Positions 1 to 10,223 of a stretch of 64,000 bases of DNA are shown piece after piece; position 1 is the stretch's first letter, and every line of letters begins with the position of its first letter. The position numbers were made by a program, and so were the translations under genes. The stretch is from Hymenoscyphus infarciens (Eukaryota; Ascomycota; Leotiomycetes; Helotiales; Helotiaceae): contig LLCB01000060.1 in the NCBI GenBank assembly GCA_001414345.1, forward strand, positions 1-64,000. The letters are read 5' to 3'. The notes beneath the pieces were generated by a model that had not been told where the DNA came from, made no database searches, and saw nothing but the letters and a program-made list of their open reading frames with translations.

Positions 1-412
1 CTTATAGAATAATTAAATTAATTTTCTTAGTCTTATAAAAAGATAATTAAATTAATTTTCTTAGTCTTATAAAATAATTAAATTAATTTTCTTAGTTTTA
101 TAGAAGAATTAAATTAATTTTCCTAGTTTTATAAGATAATTAAATTAATTTTCTTAGTTTTATAAAATAATTAAATTAATTTTCTTAGTCTTATAAAAAG
201 ATAATTAAATTAATTTTCTTAGTTTTATAGTATAATTAAATTAATTTTCTTAGTTTTATAGAAGAATTAAATTAATTTTCTTAGTTTTATAGAATAATTA
301 AATTAATTTTCTTAGTTTTATAAAATAATTAAATTAATTTTCCTAGTCTTATAAGATAATTAAATTAATTTTCTTAGTCTTATAAGATAATTAAATTAAT
401 TTTCCTAGTCTT
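1..412 (+). repeat. AT-rich tandem array, about 30-bp unit, 13 copies
   Basis: Thirteen head-to-tail copies of a 29-33 bp unit built around AATTAAATTAATTTTC and joined by a variable TTAGTYTTATARRA spacer. The array runs off the left edge of the window, so its full size is unknown. Two copies of the same unit, in reverse orientation, lie inside the MITE-like element at 6119-6365. The array may therefore be an expanded internal repeat of that element. No coding potential is visible. Confidence 0.9.
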
Positions 413-826
413 TATAATAGTACGAAATATAATACTACTACTAAAGAGATATATAAGAGTACGTTTAGAATAGAATACTATATATAAATACTAGACTCTA
501 GTATAGAAGAAAAGGAAAAACTATCTCTCTTCTATACTAAATATAAACGTCTATATATAAGCGATTAGAAGCTACTAAGTTCTAATAATAATAATAACTA
601 AGTCTTATCTAATATAGCTAATACTAAATAATAAAAGCTAAAAAGCTAAATATATAATATCTAAACCTTAATCTCTTCTATATATAAATATTAAATATTA
701 ATATCTTTAGTACTATCGATTATATAAGTATTAGTTATTTATAATCTTAGCTTAGAAGTATTAGTAGTACTTAGAGATACTAGTAGTTTTATAAATACTA
801 GTAATTTAGAATAACGTACTATTATA
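413..826 (-). repeat. Gypsy LTR (type A family), reverse orientation, RIP-mutated
   Basis: Read on the minus strand this 414-bp block starts TATAATAG (probably from TGTAATAG) and ends in TATTATA. It contains the motif AGTTTTTCCTTTT that characterises the LTRs of the chromodomain Gypsy element at 14843-22684. No primer-binding motif follows its end at position 413 and no clear polypurine tract precedes it, so it is probably a solo LTR. The flanking pentamers (GTCTT and GTTTC) do not match well, so a target duplication cannot be claimed. Confidence 0.7.
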
Positions 827-2815
827 GTTTCTTAGCTAACTACTAAATTATTATCTATTACTAATTATCTAAAGCTAGATCTATTCTATTTTATCTACTA
901 GAGGCTAATACTATAATAATTTCTTATATTATTTAAAAAGAATTATCTCTCTTAATTCTCTTAGAACAAATAACCTTATAGAGTCTATTATAAGTAAAGC
1001 TCTACTATATAGGCTTATATTACGTAATTTTAATTCTATTTATCTCGTTGTTTCTATTATTTAGCTCTTAATAACTATTTAGATAAAGAGGTTTTATAGT
1101 CTCTAGAACTATAATCTTTCTTTCTATAAATATAGTATATAAATAGCTTTCTTAAGCTAAACTAAGTATTAGGTCTAGAAATAAAAGCTATATTAATACT
1201 AGCTAGTACTATATTTCTATTTCCTCTTTAAAGAGGAATCTAATTTTAGTTCTAAGAAAGTAAGGTCTACTTTATAAGAGAGTTAATAAGAGCTTTTATA
1301 ATAGCTATATAGTAATCGTTCTTTTCTTAGTCTATCTTTATAAACTTCTATATCTAACTAAATTCTAGTTATAATCCTAGGTTATCTACTTCTAAATATA
1401 TATTAGCTATCTTTACTACTCTTAAGTTATAGTTATCTAATTCTTTAATAGTAGCTTTTATATTTTAAATTAATAACTTAATCTTACTAATTTTTTATAT
1501 TACTCTATTAGAATATACTACTATTCTTATTAATCTCTTATTAAGTCTCTTAGTAGCTTACTTATATAGTAATACTTTTATAGTATTAGGTAAATTCTAC
1601 TTAATATCTTATATCTCTATATAGTACTTATAAAGAGAGCGTCTATTCTAACTTAAGAATATTATCTTATCTACTACTAATTCCACTTTATCTTCTCTAT
1701 TCTCCTAAGGAAATCTATTAATTAATAAAGCTTTTAACTTCTTAAAGTCTTCTTTAATAGCTTATAAGAGGCTTTAAATATATCTAGTAGCCTCTCTATA
1801 GTAATTAGATATTATAATTAAAGACTTCATTTCTTCTTTTAATATTTACTAGATTATTATTAGTAGTTTTTATTATATGTTTTATAATAGTTAAGAATAT
1901 CTCTACGTCTTTATATAGTAAACTATAGAATAGTAGAACTAATACTATAGGTAATATATTTAACTTAGTAGCGATTTTTTTCTAGAATAATAAAGGTTCT
2001 TTATTTAGTAAGAGAGTATTTCTAACTATAGCTAAATTTCCTTTCTCTACTAGTAATAAATCTAATATAATAGATATTTTTATTAAGAATTCTTAAATAG
2101 CTTATTTAAAGAGTATTAGCTATACTTTTATACTCTACTTAGATACTAGTAAACTCTTACTTCTAAAATATATATTAGTTATTAGTCTCTTATCTTTAGA
2201 ATCGAATTATAGTAGTATAAGAGATTCTAAGTTAGACTTTATAGAGTATAAGCTATTATAAGAAGGTTTTTTAAATTTATTAAAAGGAGTTTCTTTAAAT
2301 AGTAATTTATTATTAGAGAATATAAACAAAGTTTAAGTCTTACCTCTTATAAGAGACTATTAAGAGTATATATATTAATTGTTTTATAAGAGAAGATATA
2401 CTCTTAAGAGTCTAATAGTAAATTATTTCTTTCTTTTCTCTTTATATAGTAGTTATATTTATATACTATTCTAAAGCTTAAATTAATTACTTCTAATAAT
2501 ACTTATAGATTCTAAATATCTTTATTATTTATAATATTATAGCTATATACTATTCTTTCGTTTCTAATATTCTAATATTCTTTATATATACTTTCTTTAT
2601 AATAGTAGAAACCTAATATTATAAATAGATTTAGAGTTTTTAGTACTAACACCTAGTTTCTTAATTTAAGAATAAAATTTTAATTTTAAGATTAATAGAC
2701 TAATATACTTATTAGGTAATTTAGAGATTTATTACCTTACTAAGAATACTATTTATATAGTAGTAGCCTAAAAGTATTATATTATATAATAAAATAAAAG
2801 AGAAGAACTAGCTAC
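827..2815 (-). mobile_element. Decayed retrotransposon gag region, minus strand
   Basis: With TAG/TAA read as mutated Gln codons, the minus strand from about 1860 to 830 gives a long gag-like reading. Near 1097-1141 a zinc knuckle is recognisable: spacing x2, x4, x4 with Tyr at every Cys and His position, as expected from TGY-to-TAY and CAC-to-TAC changes. The LTR at 413-826 interrupts or abuts its downstream end. No reverse transcriptase was recognised here. The region upstream of about 2000 is too decayed for me to assign. Confidence 0.5.
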
Positions 2816-3733
2816 GAGGGGCACGAGTATCTAAATACAAGTAATATGGATTGTCGGGCCAGATAATCGCCAAAGCGATTATCGTCCCAACAGCAGTGAG
2901 TTGGATTGTCACGTGATTTGGAAGGATAGGGGTAAAGTCAATATTTATTGCCCGCGATTGCAATTAGGCGAGCGCTCCTGCCTCAATTGATGCCAAATGC
3001 GCTCCGATCCAGAACGCCCCCACAATTTCCCAGTGTCGTCATACTTTGGATTGGTGACTCGCGTCAGCTTGCATGAATGAAGAGACTGAAGGATGTTGCG
3101 AATAGGCAGTGTTGTGATGATTCAACGATGGCGGGGCATACCGAGAACTGATAAGAAATGTTTTTGACAGGACGGGTTAGTAAGATCAAAGAATATGCAT
3201 AGCTTGCAAATTGACGTTTGCATGGTATAGTCTTTGATCTCAACAGCATGTGATTATCGTAGGACAGTGTTGCTGCGGGTTGAAGTGTTTCGTGCAGGTC
3301 TTGTCCCTTCTGTGCTTCTCAACATTTGACGGCAAGGATATATCCGTGATATACCTTAGCCACTGGGTACTTTGAGATGAAAGCGCTGGACCGGAAACTA
3401 AGATTCCGGGCTGAGAATGAGTGTTCCTGCCTCCTTTCAGTCTTGTTATGACGAATCAAGTCTCAGTCTTGAAATTGTTGAGAGGGAGGTAGATAGCCAG
3501 GGTAGGGGCGAGGGTCATCGCCGCGGACTACATAAGTGACCCCTCTCCCGCCGTTTCCGTGTTCCTTTCTCTCTCCACAACCTCTTTTTATCCATCCTGT
3601 GACGACTGCAATTCCCTGCTGTCAACGTAGCGGGTCAACAATCATCCAATCCGCAGACCTCCTCTACCACGCTGTGCATTCCGCTACTAGAAGAGCACTC
3701 TTCCTTTCGAATACCGTCCAAAATCTGGTCGAT
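2816..3733. other. Intergenic DNA at the AT-rich/gene-island border
   Basis: Composition changes abruptly near 2815 from RIP-type DNA to balanced DNA. A perfect 9-bp stem with a CAAA loop lies at 2862-2883 (GATAATCGC / GCGATTATC), and CACGTGAT follows near 2911. I see no supported gene. The short open frames here have no coding character. The segment just before 3734 would be the promoter and 5' UTR of the zinc-finger gene. Confidence 0.6.
2862..2883. other. Perfect 9-bp inverted repeat (hairpin)
   Basis: GATAATCGC, a CAAA loop, then GCGATTATC. It sits about 45 bp inside the gene-island border. It could be a fragment of a mobile-element end or a protein-binding palindrome; nothing else in the context decides. 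Confidence 0.5.
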
Positions 3734-5390
3734 ATGGCAAGCAGACCCTCTGGATCAAATGCAACGAGTGCCAAGTAAGCGGGATTCCCTTCGATTGATT
3801 CTTTGTCCAGTTCTGACCTACATGTGCAGCGGTTTACGTCGCTCTTCTGGCAGACGAACCGAAGTTCACGAGGTCAAGACCGAGATTGATCCGACCGCAT
3901 CTGAAGACGAAGAAGTTCAAGATGCTCGAAAAAGTCTCGCGAAGCTCGTCAAAGATCAACATACCCGACGTGTTGCTGAGATGCGAAAGACCAGAAAGGA
4001 GGGCGCTGGATCAGTCGACGAGTGAGTGGAACAATCCAACGGAATTAATTTTAGACTTGATACTAATAATTGACGCAGACTTTTCCGGAAAGAGCGAGCC
4101 AACAGCGAGGACTCCGACGTCAACGAATTCGTTGCTTCCGGTGGTGACTCCACAGCAGACTCATCATCAGAAGAAGTAGATGTTGTCGATTCAGCAGAAC
4201 ATGGGTCGGCTCTCGATGGTCTCACACAACCCCCAAGACTTTCCATTGACGACGATAGTGACGACGAACACAGCCCTGGGCTGCTGGATTCCGAAAACGA
4301 AGCAGTTGCGATGCAGACTCGAGGCAAGAAACAAAATGCTCAATTGAACGGTAAGAGAGTGAGGTGAGTTGAAGTCCATTTCCGTGGAGGTTTGGCGTCG
4401 GACTAACATCTGACAGAGAGAATTTGGCCTTGGTGTCGGAATCAAAGCGTATCAAGAGCGCCGCTCTTCCACGGTCTCTTTCAGATTCCAGGGAAGTTCG
4501 GGCTGCTCCTGTGAACGCTCAAGTACCTACAGTGGTATCTCTTGACAAGATCTTGACGGGATTGAAGCCGACAGACCACCCCGAAGAGGTGACTGGACCC
4601 ACCCTGGGCAAGACCATTCGAATTATCTAGTTGCTTTTCGCTAATGGAATGGAGCATTTGTGTCCCTTTCCAGAGGTCATGACCATCTTTGATCAAAGAG
4701 TCATGATTTTGGATTGGGATGTGGATGGAATCCCTTCACCGACCATGATTGCTGAACTAATGTACCCAGGGTTGGTTGCGGTATTTGAGTTCAATTGGAA
4801 ACGCATGGGTAAGAACCCCAGCAAAGAGGATGTGGTACCTGCATATACAGTGAGTGCAGCTTTCCAGAAACGATCTGATGTCGAGGTAAGCAAATCAATT
4901 GTTCCCATCCATATGATAATGCGGCAGCACTTACCTTTACCTGTAGGAGTCCTACCCTAATCTCGATGCCTACCTGCTGCACATTCGTGCCAACCTCACC
5001 ACTGATCGGAGCGACTTCGACGAGAAACATGGTGGCTTGGGTGAGAAAAATCAGCAACATTTTCTTGGTTTACGTTGTTCGGAAGGTGACTGTGCTCCGG
5101 AATCCAAAAACGGCTATTTCACATATTTGAGCTCTAAGTCGTTAGTCAAGCACATGGAAAAGCATGACCTTGTTAGCGTGCAGCTTACAACGTTGAGATT
5201 ATACGATGTCTCGCCTTTCTACTGTTCCATTTGCCACCAGATGTTCGCCTGCAGGAAGGCTCTAATGGGGCACTGCGTTCCATCTGACCCAGAGACTCGG
5301 ACCCGAATCACGAGGCATGAGAAAGAGGTTGATTTGATTAATCGTGGTCAGGTTTCGTGCGACTGGATCACAAACCAGACGATAAATTGA
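3734..5390 (+). CDS. Zinc-finger-like nuclear protein gene, five exons, with an in-frame TAG
   Basis: Model: exons 3734-3774, 3830-4021, 4079-4363, 4417-4885 and 4947-5390. The four introns are 53-61 nt with GTAAG/GTGAGT donors, and branch points such as CTAAT and CTAAC are visible. All exons share one frame, giving 476 codons. The N-terminal half is charged and has an acidic Ser/Asp-rich stretch (about residues 80-150) and basic KRxR patches. The C-terminal part has two Cys/His clusters, one of them CSICHQMFAC followed by HC, resembling degenerate C2H2 fingers. The family is not recognised; a nuclear DNA- or chromatin-binding role is inference. Oddity: codon 244 (4628-4630) is TAG in frame, with coding continuing on both sides. 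It could be a CAG-to-TAG change. Alternatively, a 42-nt intron from 4589 to 4630 would remove it, but that intron has a weak donor and no clear branch point. Confidence 0.7.
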
Positions 5391-6118
5391 TATTGTGGTG
5401 TTGTGATGGAAATTTTGACCGTAGTACGTGATTGGCGATGGGATTGTATTCTGGTGTTTAAATGTGGAGTATTTGGCTTTGCTTTTGCTGTAAAATCATA
5501 AGTGAATGGTCCACATCGAATTTTGGTTCTTCATTGTGTTAGTGAAATAAATGCGTTGCTTTAACGTTTTGATGAAGAAATTTGGTTTTGGTTTTCTGGA
5601 TTTACATATTACTCGAGGTGGTGTTTACAAAGTTCGTGCGTGTTTTTCACTTTTTTGTTTGCTTGGGATGCTGTGTGTACAATGAGTTGGAGTCCTAGTC
5701 TGTGGTGATGGGTAACTTGGGTTTACGGTTATGAATAACGGGGTAAGATCTGATACCAGGGCACGTATTTCATTTGAAGCATAGCATTTGATAGAACGCC
5801 TCCATTGGAATGACAGGTAACCAAGATCCATCATTTGTGTATGAATGTAATAAACCGAGCGCGAAACATATGTTTTTGAAAACATCGCATGAGGATCATA
5901 GGAAATAAAACTTCCTCTAAGAAACGGTGAGATACGAGTGTGAATCGTTCCTTTGGTCTAAAACAGTGATGTTTGGATGTACATGCCAATGGGAGCTGAA
6001 AGTATGATATAATAACACTTCGAACCTGCTTGTATAATTGTAGGCAGAATAGGTATAGGAGAGGTGGCACCGCGAACTTCTCCTTTAGAAAAGTACATAC
6101 TACCTCTCTAAGGCTATA
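5391..6118. other. Intergenic DNA, no gene seen
   Basis: This holds the 3' flank of the zinc-finger gene and low-complexity T-rich sequence. Short open frames on the minus strand show no coding signal: no splice-compatible extension, no recognisable motif and no start context. Confidence 0.5.
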
Positions 6119-6365
6119 CACCAGGGGGTGTAGGAATTCGTGACTAGTTATAAGTAGAGTACTTTTATACTGCTCTCTTAATTGTTTAACTAGGACTAGG
6201 AAACTTAATTTAATTATCTTATAAGATAAGGAAAATTAATTTAATTATCTTATAAGACTAGAATAATAAGATTTATATTATCTTTATTATTCTAGAAAAG
6301 TTAGGAGAATTATAGAAGGGGAAGGTACCTTAGACTATAGCTACGAAGTCCTGTAACCCCTGGTG
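6119..6365. mobile_element. MITE-like element with about 30-bp imperfect terminal inverted repeats
   Basis: The ends CACCAGGGGG and CCCCTGGTG are inverted, and the similarity extends inward (TGTAGGAATTCGT against the inverse of ACGAAGTCCTGTA). The element is about 247 bp, AT-rich inside, and has no transposase. The interior carries two copies of the unit that forms the 1-412 array, in opposite orientation. The target duplication is unclear (flanks TATA and ATGTA). The family is not recognised; a non-autonomous DNA transposon fits the size and structure. Confidence 0.65.
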
Positions 6366-6691
6366 ATGTAACGATATTTAGGAGATTTTTTGCTATCGGG
6401 GCTATGTTGAGTGTATATAACAGCAATAAGAGAGAATGAAGAGGCGGTGGCGGTGACAGGATTGAGCGCAACGGTTTGTGCGATGAAGCTCTACAGGCAA
6501 AACTTGCTCATGGCCAAAGAAGAAAATTGAGTTCAAAAATGGCAAGAAAATACAAGAATAAGTAATAACACACGATGGGTATATATGAACGATAAAATGT
6601 ACTGCGGGGGGTTGCGGTAGGGATGTTCCTCTTGACCCCAAAGAATGCCCGAAGGAAATCGTACTCCGAAAAGAGATTCATATGTTCCATC
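6366..6691. other. Intergenic DNA, 3' flank of the Cys-rich protein gene
   Basis: Nothing recognisable. Only short frames without coding character are present. Confidence 0.4.
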
Positions 6692-7393
6692 TCAAAAAAC
6701 ACCTAAGCCGGCGACTCCAAGTATGAGACCTAACATCATTCCCACCCCAACCAGATTCCGCGTCCCTGCAGCCTTTTTATCACTCGTAGATGGAGGAGCA
6801 GTCGAATTCGAAGCTCCAGGCGTATAGCTCACAAAACACGTCCCCTCAACACCAGGCGCATTACTCCCCAAGCACGACATGAAGTTCGCCGCCGCCGCTG
6901 CATCCGAGATGTTGCAATATGCAAATCCACAAGGCCCGCCCGTCACACCGTACCCCGAACTAACAAAGACATCGATATTTCGACTTGTGCAGCAAGTTTG
7001 AAAAACAGAGGGTGCAGAAGAATTTGTGGAGAGGACATCGGTGCCTGTGCTGCTTGTTGTGAAGTTTGTAGAGATAACGCAGGATCGTCCTGGGCCCCTC
7101 TTGAGGTATTCGGGCTTCGCGAGGGTGATTTCGCTTGCACTACTGCATGTGGCGATGTCCGGAATGTAGCCATTCGCACCGGGCATGCAGGAGTAACCCA
7201 CCGATGTAGAAGGGCCAACTACCACAGAAGCGCATGCCATCCTGAGTGTGGTGATGATATCGAAGATTAATACGAGGCTTCCCCGAGGCCAAAAGGTGTG
7301 GGGAGGTGATAGAAATAAGAAAGGGAAGATGGCTTGGTTATCACTTCCCAGAACGGCGAGAACAATGACGGCGCTGACTTGCCCGACAGCCAC
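6692..7393 (-). CDS. Cys-rich, probably GPI-anchored surface or secreted protein
   Basis: The minus-strand frame stays open from 7393 to a TGA at 6692-6694. The first ATG in it is at 7238-7240. The secure part (from about 7240 down) contains about ten Cys residues, including CC, PCGFAYC and GTCF. It has several N-glycosylation sequons (NFT, NSS, NIS, NST), a Ser/Thr-rich stem near the C terminus, and a final hydrophobic tail MMLGLILGVAGLGVF after a basic TRN. That layout is typical of fungal GPI-anchored proteins. A hydrophobic run just upstream of 7240 (SLVLIFDII) could be the end of a signal peptide, but no ATG precedes it in this frame. A first exon further upstream, joined by an intron I cannot fix, is likely. 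No known domain is recognised. The gene ends about 330 bp from the MITE-like element. Confidence 0.6.
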   Translation of the reverse strand: MAVGQVSAVIVLAVLGSDNQAIFPFLFLSPPHTFWPRGSLVLIFDIITTLRMACASVVVGPSTSVGYSCMPGANGYIPDIATCSSASEITLAKPEYLKRGPGRSCVISTNFTTSSTGTDVLSTNSSAPSVFQTCCTSRNIDVFVSSGYGVTGGPCGFAYCNISDAAAAANFMSCLGSNAPGVEGTCFVSYTPGASNSTAPPSTSDKKAAGTRNLVGVGMMLGLILGVAGLGVF

Positions 7394-8444
7394 TGGAACC
7401 AGAACAAACGAGGCACATTGAAATATATTGAAATGTTGGTGATAGCAAGGATTAAAAAGGCCTCGGCCAACCGGGAGGCTACCCCACGCTCTTGGGATTT
7501 TCTCTTATTAGCAAATTGGTTGAGCACTGCCTAGAATGCATACACCGCTTCAGATAGTGTTAGCAATTGTGTGTGGTGTTAAGGAGAAATTTACAATATC
7601 CGCCCCCTTTTCAGACTTGCAACCTAATCCCTTGGGTTCTTTCATGGACCTAGATCACATAAAAAATATCTACGTCGTAGTAGAAATAGCCTCAACCATC
7701 GCTTACGAAACGAAGATATATGAAAGTGGTGGAGGGGTTACCAAAGATAGTCTAACCGTCGCACAAGCTATCACAAATCCCGACAACTCACAGCCTGCCA
7801 ATAGATGAAAATCTACTCTTCTAGAACATGATTCGTCGGCTTCCAATCTGTATTTCTCGATGCTCTATCTTTTAATTAGCCTAGAGCACCCTAAAAAGCC
7901 ATCGTATAACCAACCTTTGGTAAGTATATTAGCAAAAGACTTGGTCTAATGCTGGTAGAGATGCTATATGTTAGTTAAGTCGTACCAATTTCAGACAAGC
8001 TTCATTGGAGAGGGCGAAGGGGGTTAGGAAGAGACTTGCTGAAAACAGCTCCTATGTCGACACAGGAGATCACTTTTCGAGCTATGGGGATTTTAGAGTA
8101 GTAGTTCTACAGCATAAGAACACTGCGTAGTTATTCTAAGGTCTTTGGATTATAAGTAAGTAAAAAATAACTTTGCGAACACCTAACCGCTGCTTAACTA
8201 GAAGCAGGCGCCTAATACTACGAAGAGAAGGGGTTTACTAGGACGGAGAAACCCCGATAGTTGACTTTGGATTGATAAGAAAATATAATAGCAATTTAAA
8301 TAGGATAAGAGCGAAGAAAACATTGACGAGTGTGTCCGTCGGTAGCTGGTGAAACAAGTGGCTCTGAGTGAAAACTTTCTTACAATCAAGTAGCTAACCA
8401 TTTCCTGTAGAATGCTTTTAGATAAGCGCTACTAGAGTAGAATA
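7394..8444. other. Intergenic DNA, possible first exon of the neighbouring gene
   Basis: A minus-strand open stretch at 7267-7527 might supply the missing first exon of the Cys-rich protein gene, but no junction is convincing. A plus-strand open frame at 7536-7808 (90 codons) has no motif or splice context. The rest shows nothing I can support. Confidence 0.4.
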
Positions 8445-8935
8445 TTAAGACAGCTCTTCAACCAAGGGGTAATATCCTTGAAGTCCCTTTGATATTGCTA
8501 GAAACCTTGCCCTTGGATACATTACCATGCCCAAAAAATCCACACCCGTGAACATACGCAAACTCCCAGCTCTCACAGGCGATTGTATATATTCGACGAA
8601 TATTGATCGCCATGAAAAGCATACCCGAAGCCTATCAAAGCCGCGATATGAGGTGTAACTATTACTTTCCGCAGTCTCCGCGAAAAGCCGCTCTCCTCGG
8701 CATACCCCTTTTTCTAGCGGTTCGATCGTGAGGTATAGGAGGATTATCAAGGAGGATTATCATGAAGTGGAACTGTAGAAGAAGTAGTTTTCGGCATATA
8801 GGGAGTTTAGGACGAGCAGCCATCGTAGGTGCTTAGCAGGTTCCAAAGTGTTCAAGCATCGGTTGCGCACGAGGACTGTGGAGTACTTTGCTGGTTGTGT
8901 TCGTGGCGAGTCTCCCGAAAAGCGGCGGTAAATAT
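8445..8935 (-). pseudogene. Possible relic of a fungal hypothetical gene
   Basis: Two minus-strand segments look coding: about 8770-8935 (reading includes HLRWLLVLNSLYAENYF) and 8445-8750 (reading includes AGSLRMFTGVDFLG and PRARFLAISKGLQGYYPL). They are separated by stops and by a 13-bp direct duplication at 8737-8762. The wording resembles the F-box-type hypothetical proteins common in ascomycetes, but that is only a loose impression. No start codon or complete model can be given. Confidence 0.25.
8737..8762. repeat. 13-bp tandem duplication
   Basis: AGGAGGATTATCA occurs twice without a spacer. Thirteen is not a multiple of three, so it would shift the frame of any gene crossing it. It lies exactly between the two coding-like segments of the relic at 8445-8935. 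Confidence 0.8.
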
Positions 8936-9210
8936 CAGAGAGTTGTCCCTGCCTCCCTAGCCGTTGTTCCAGCTATCTGTGGTAATTGAATTCAAAGTAA
9001 TTGCCCTACACCCTTAGAACAATTGAGAATAATACCCTAGGTATTTAGAACAATCAAGTTTCATTGCTCTTAAATTGTACTAGAAAGTTGGAACAATTTG
9101 AGATATTTAGCATTGCGCGATTGAGCCTGTATTTTAACCTGAGGCATCAACACTAACTCAAAAGCGGCCTCCCCAAAAAAACCTCTATTTGCAAAGCAGC
9201 AAAAGGCAGC

Positions 9211-9214
9211 AAAA
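9211..9214 (-). terminator. RNA polymerase III terminator of the 5S gene
   Basis: Four T residues on the minus strand directly after the 5S 3' end. A second TTTT lies about 10 nt further on. Confidence 0.65.
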
Positions 9215-9215
9215 G

Positions 9216-9334
9216 ACATACAACAGCAGGTATTCGCTGGTGGTCACCCACCCAACTACTAATCTGCCGATCTGAGGCTTGTGTATGGCAGAGCGGACGG
9301 GATGCCCAATTCTCCTCAGTCTATGGTCGTATGT
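9216..9334 (-). rRNA. 5S ribosomal RNA gene (dispersed copy)
   Basis: On the minus strand 119 nt begin ACATACGACCATAG and end TGTTGTATGT. The ends pair as helix I (ACATAC with GTATGT). The internal control region is present with the conserved AGTTGGGTGGGTGACCACC block followed by AGCGAATACC. CCCGTCCGCTC matches the loop region of fungal 5S. A T-run (TTTT on the minus strand, 9211-9214) follows directly. Single scattered 5S genes are normal in Pezizomycotina. The middle helices differ somewhat from the usual ascomycete sequence, so this may be a variant or an inactive copy. Confidence 0.92.
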
Positions 9335-9677
9335 GACAGCTTCTATGGTTATTATTGTCCTCCAAGTGGAGCGACTGGAGATGGTTGAGATACAAACAGT
9401 CTCAGTTTTCACGGCCCCAAATCACGGTCCTGGAACGCTACTTGTTCAGCTTCAATTACTACTGTAGAATGTTTCTTCATCCTCTTCAGCAAATCAGCTT
9501 AATCTCAACCTTCCACAATTTCTGGTTTCGTTCCTCTCACCCTTCTATCATGCCGCAACATCTCGTATCTTTCTCAATGATCTTTACTATTGCTTGACGA
9601 TTGATTTGAAGGTTCTTCCTCTTCAAACTTTTTTTTGAAAAAAAATTTGGCCGTAAAGTTTGAGACTAAACTTACCC

Positions 9678-9830
9678 TTATATTGCGACGATGCAACCTG
9701 GGATAGCAACGAAAATGGTGATTATACCAAGGACGAGCGCACATATCCAAGTAGCATCCCAGGTGACTTTCTCTACTGGTGTGGTGGGTAGAGGTGTTGA
9801 AGCTGGAATGGAGATGGTGAACCTGTACAT
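9678..9830 (-). CDS. Small single-pass membrane protein candidate (50 codons)
   Basis: The frame starts MYRFTISIPAS and has a Pro/Thr-rich segment followed by one strong hydrophobic segment (WICALVLGIITIFVAIPGC). It ends at a TAA at 9678-9680. A good donor, GTAAGT, begins within a few bases after the stop. If the TAA were once CAA (a RIP-type change), the frame would run into that intron and the protein would gain a short tail. Without that, it is a tail-anchored micro-protein or a chance frame. The function is not recognised. Confidence 0.3.
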   Translation of the reverse strand: MYRFTISIPASTPLPTTPVEKVTWDATWICALVLGIITIFVAIPGCIVAI

Positions 9831-10223
9831 GATTCCCGGCACAACTCGATCAAAAAGTGACTACAATGGCTTTGATTTTCCAGACAGATGGTAGTTTCTG
9901 AATTTAGTGTCTTCCATTTTCTAAGAAATTCAAGGAGTTTTATAAGGTAACTTATGAGGGACAATTTCTAATGAGTTCCGTAAAGACTCAGTTGCGCTCA
10001 GTTTCGAAGTACACAAATGGTTGGGGATTTCTGGGAGCTTATACTGACACTGTCTCGACTCTGTCTGTATCCGGTTTGGAATTGATCTTAGTTTAATCTG
10101 ACTGATGTGGCTGTGAAGTGGCCACTGGATGGGATAAGAAGTCGTACCCCCACCAAATTTCTTGAATAACTTCCATCAGGCAACATCTTTACTGTTAAAT
10201 CACCGCAACCCACATCACCCATA
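9831..10223. other. Intergenic DNA, no gene seen
   Basis: This lies between the small membrane-protein candidate and the broken gene that starts at 10224. No motifs are recognised. Confidence 0.4.

Noticed and set aside
1..412. CRISPR-like array
   Set aside because: Units are contiguous and the spacers are near-identical AT-rich strings, not unique sequences. The setting is eukaryotic.
413..2815. A complete reversed Gypsy element at the left edge
   Set aside because: No second LTR is found before 2815, the adjoining gag reading stops directly at the LTR without a polypurine tract, and the flanking pentamers do not match.
5625..6121. Minus-strand open frames after the zinc-finger gene
   Set aside because: They lie in the 3' flank, overlap each other and have no recognisable protein character.
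6998..7270. Plus-strand open frame over the Cys-rich protein gene
   Set aside because: It is a shadow of the minus-strand gene, whose composition, sequons and hydrophobic tail are far more convincing.
7536..7808. 90-codon plus-strand open frame
   Set aside because: The N-terminus is weakly hydrophobic, but there is no motif, splice context or neighbouring exon. It is compatible with chance.
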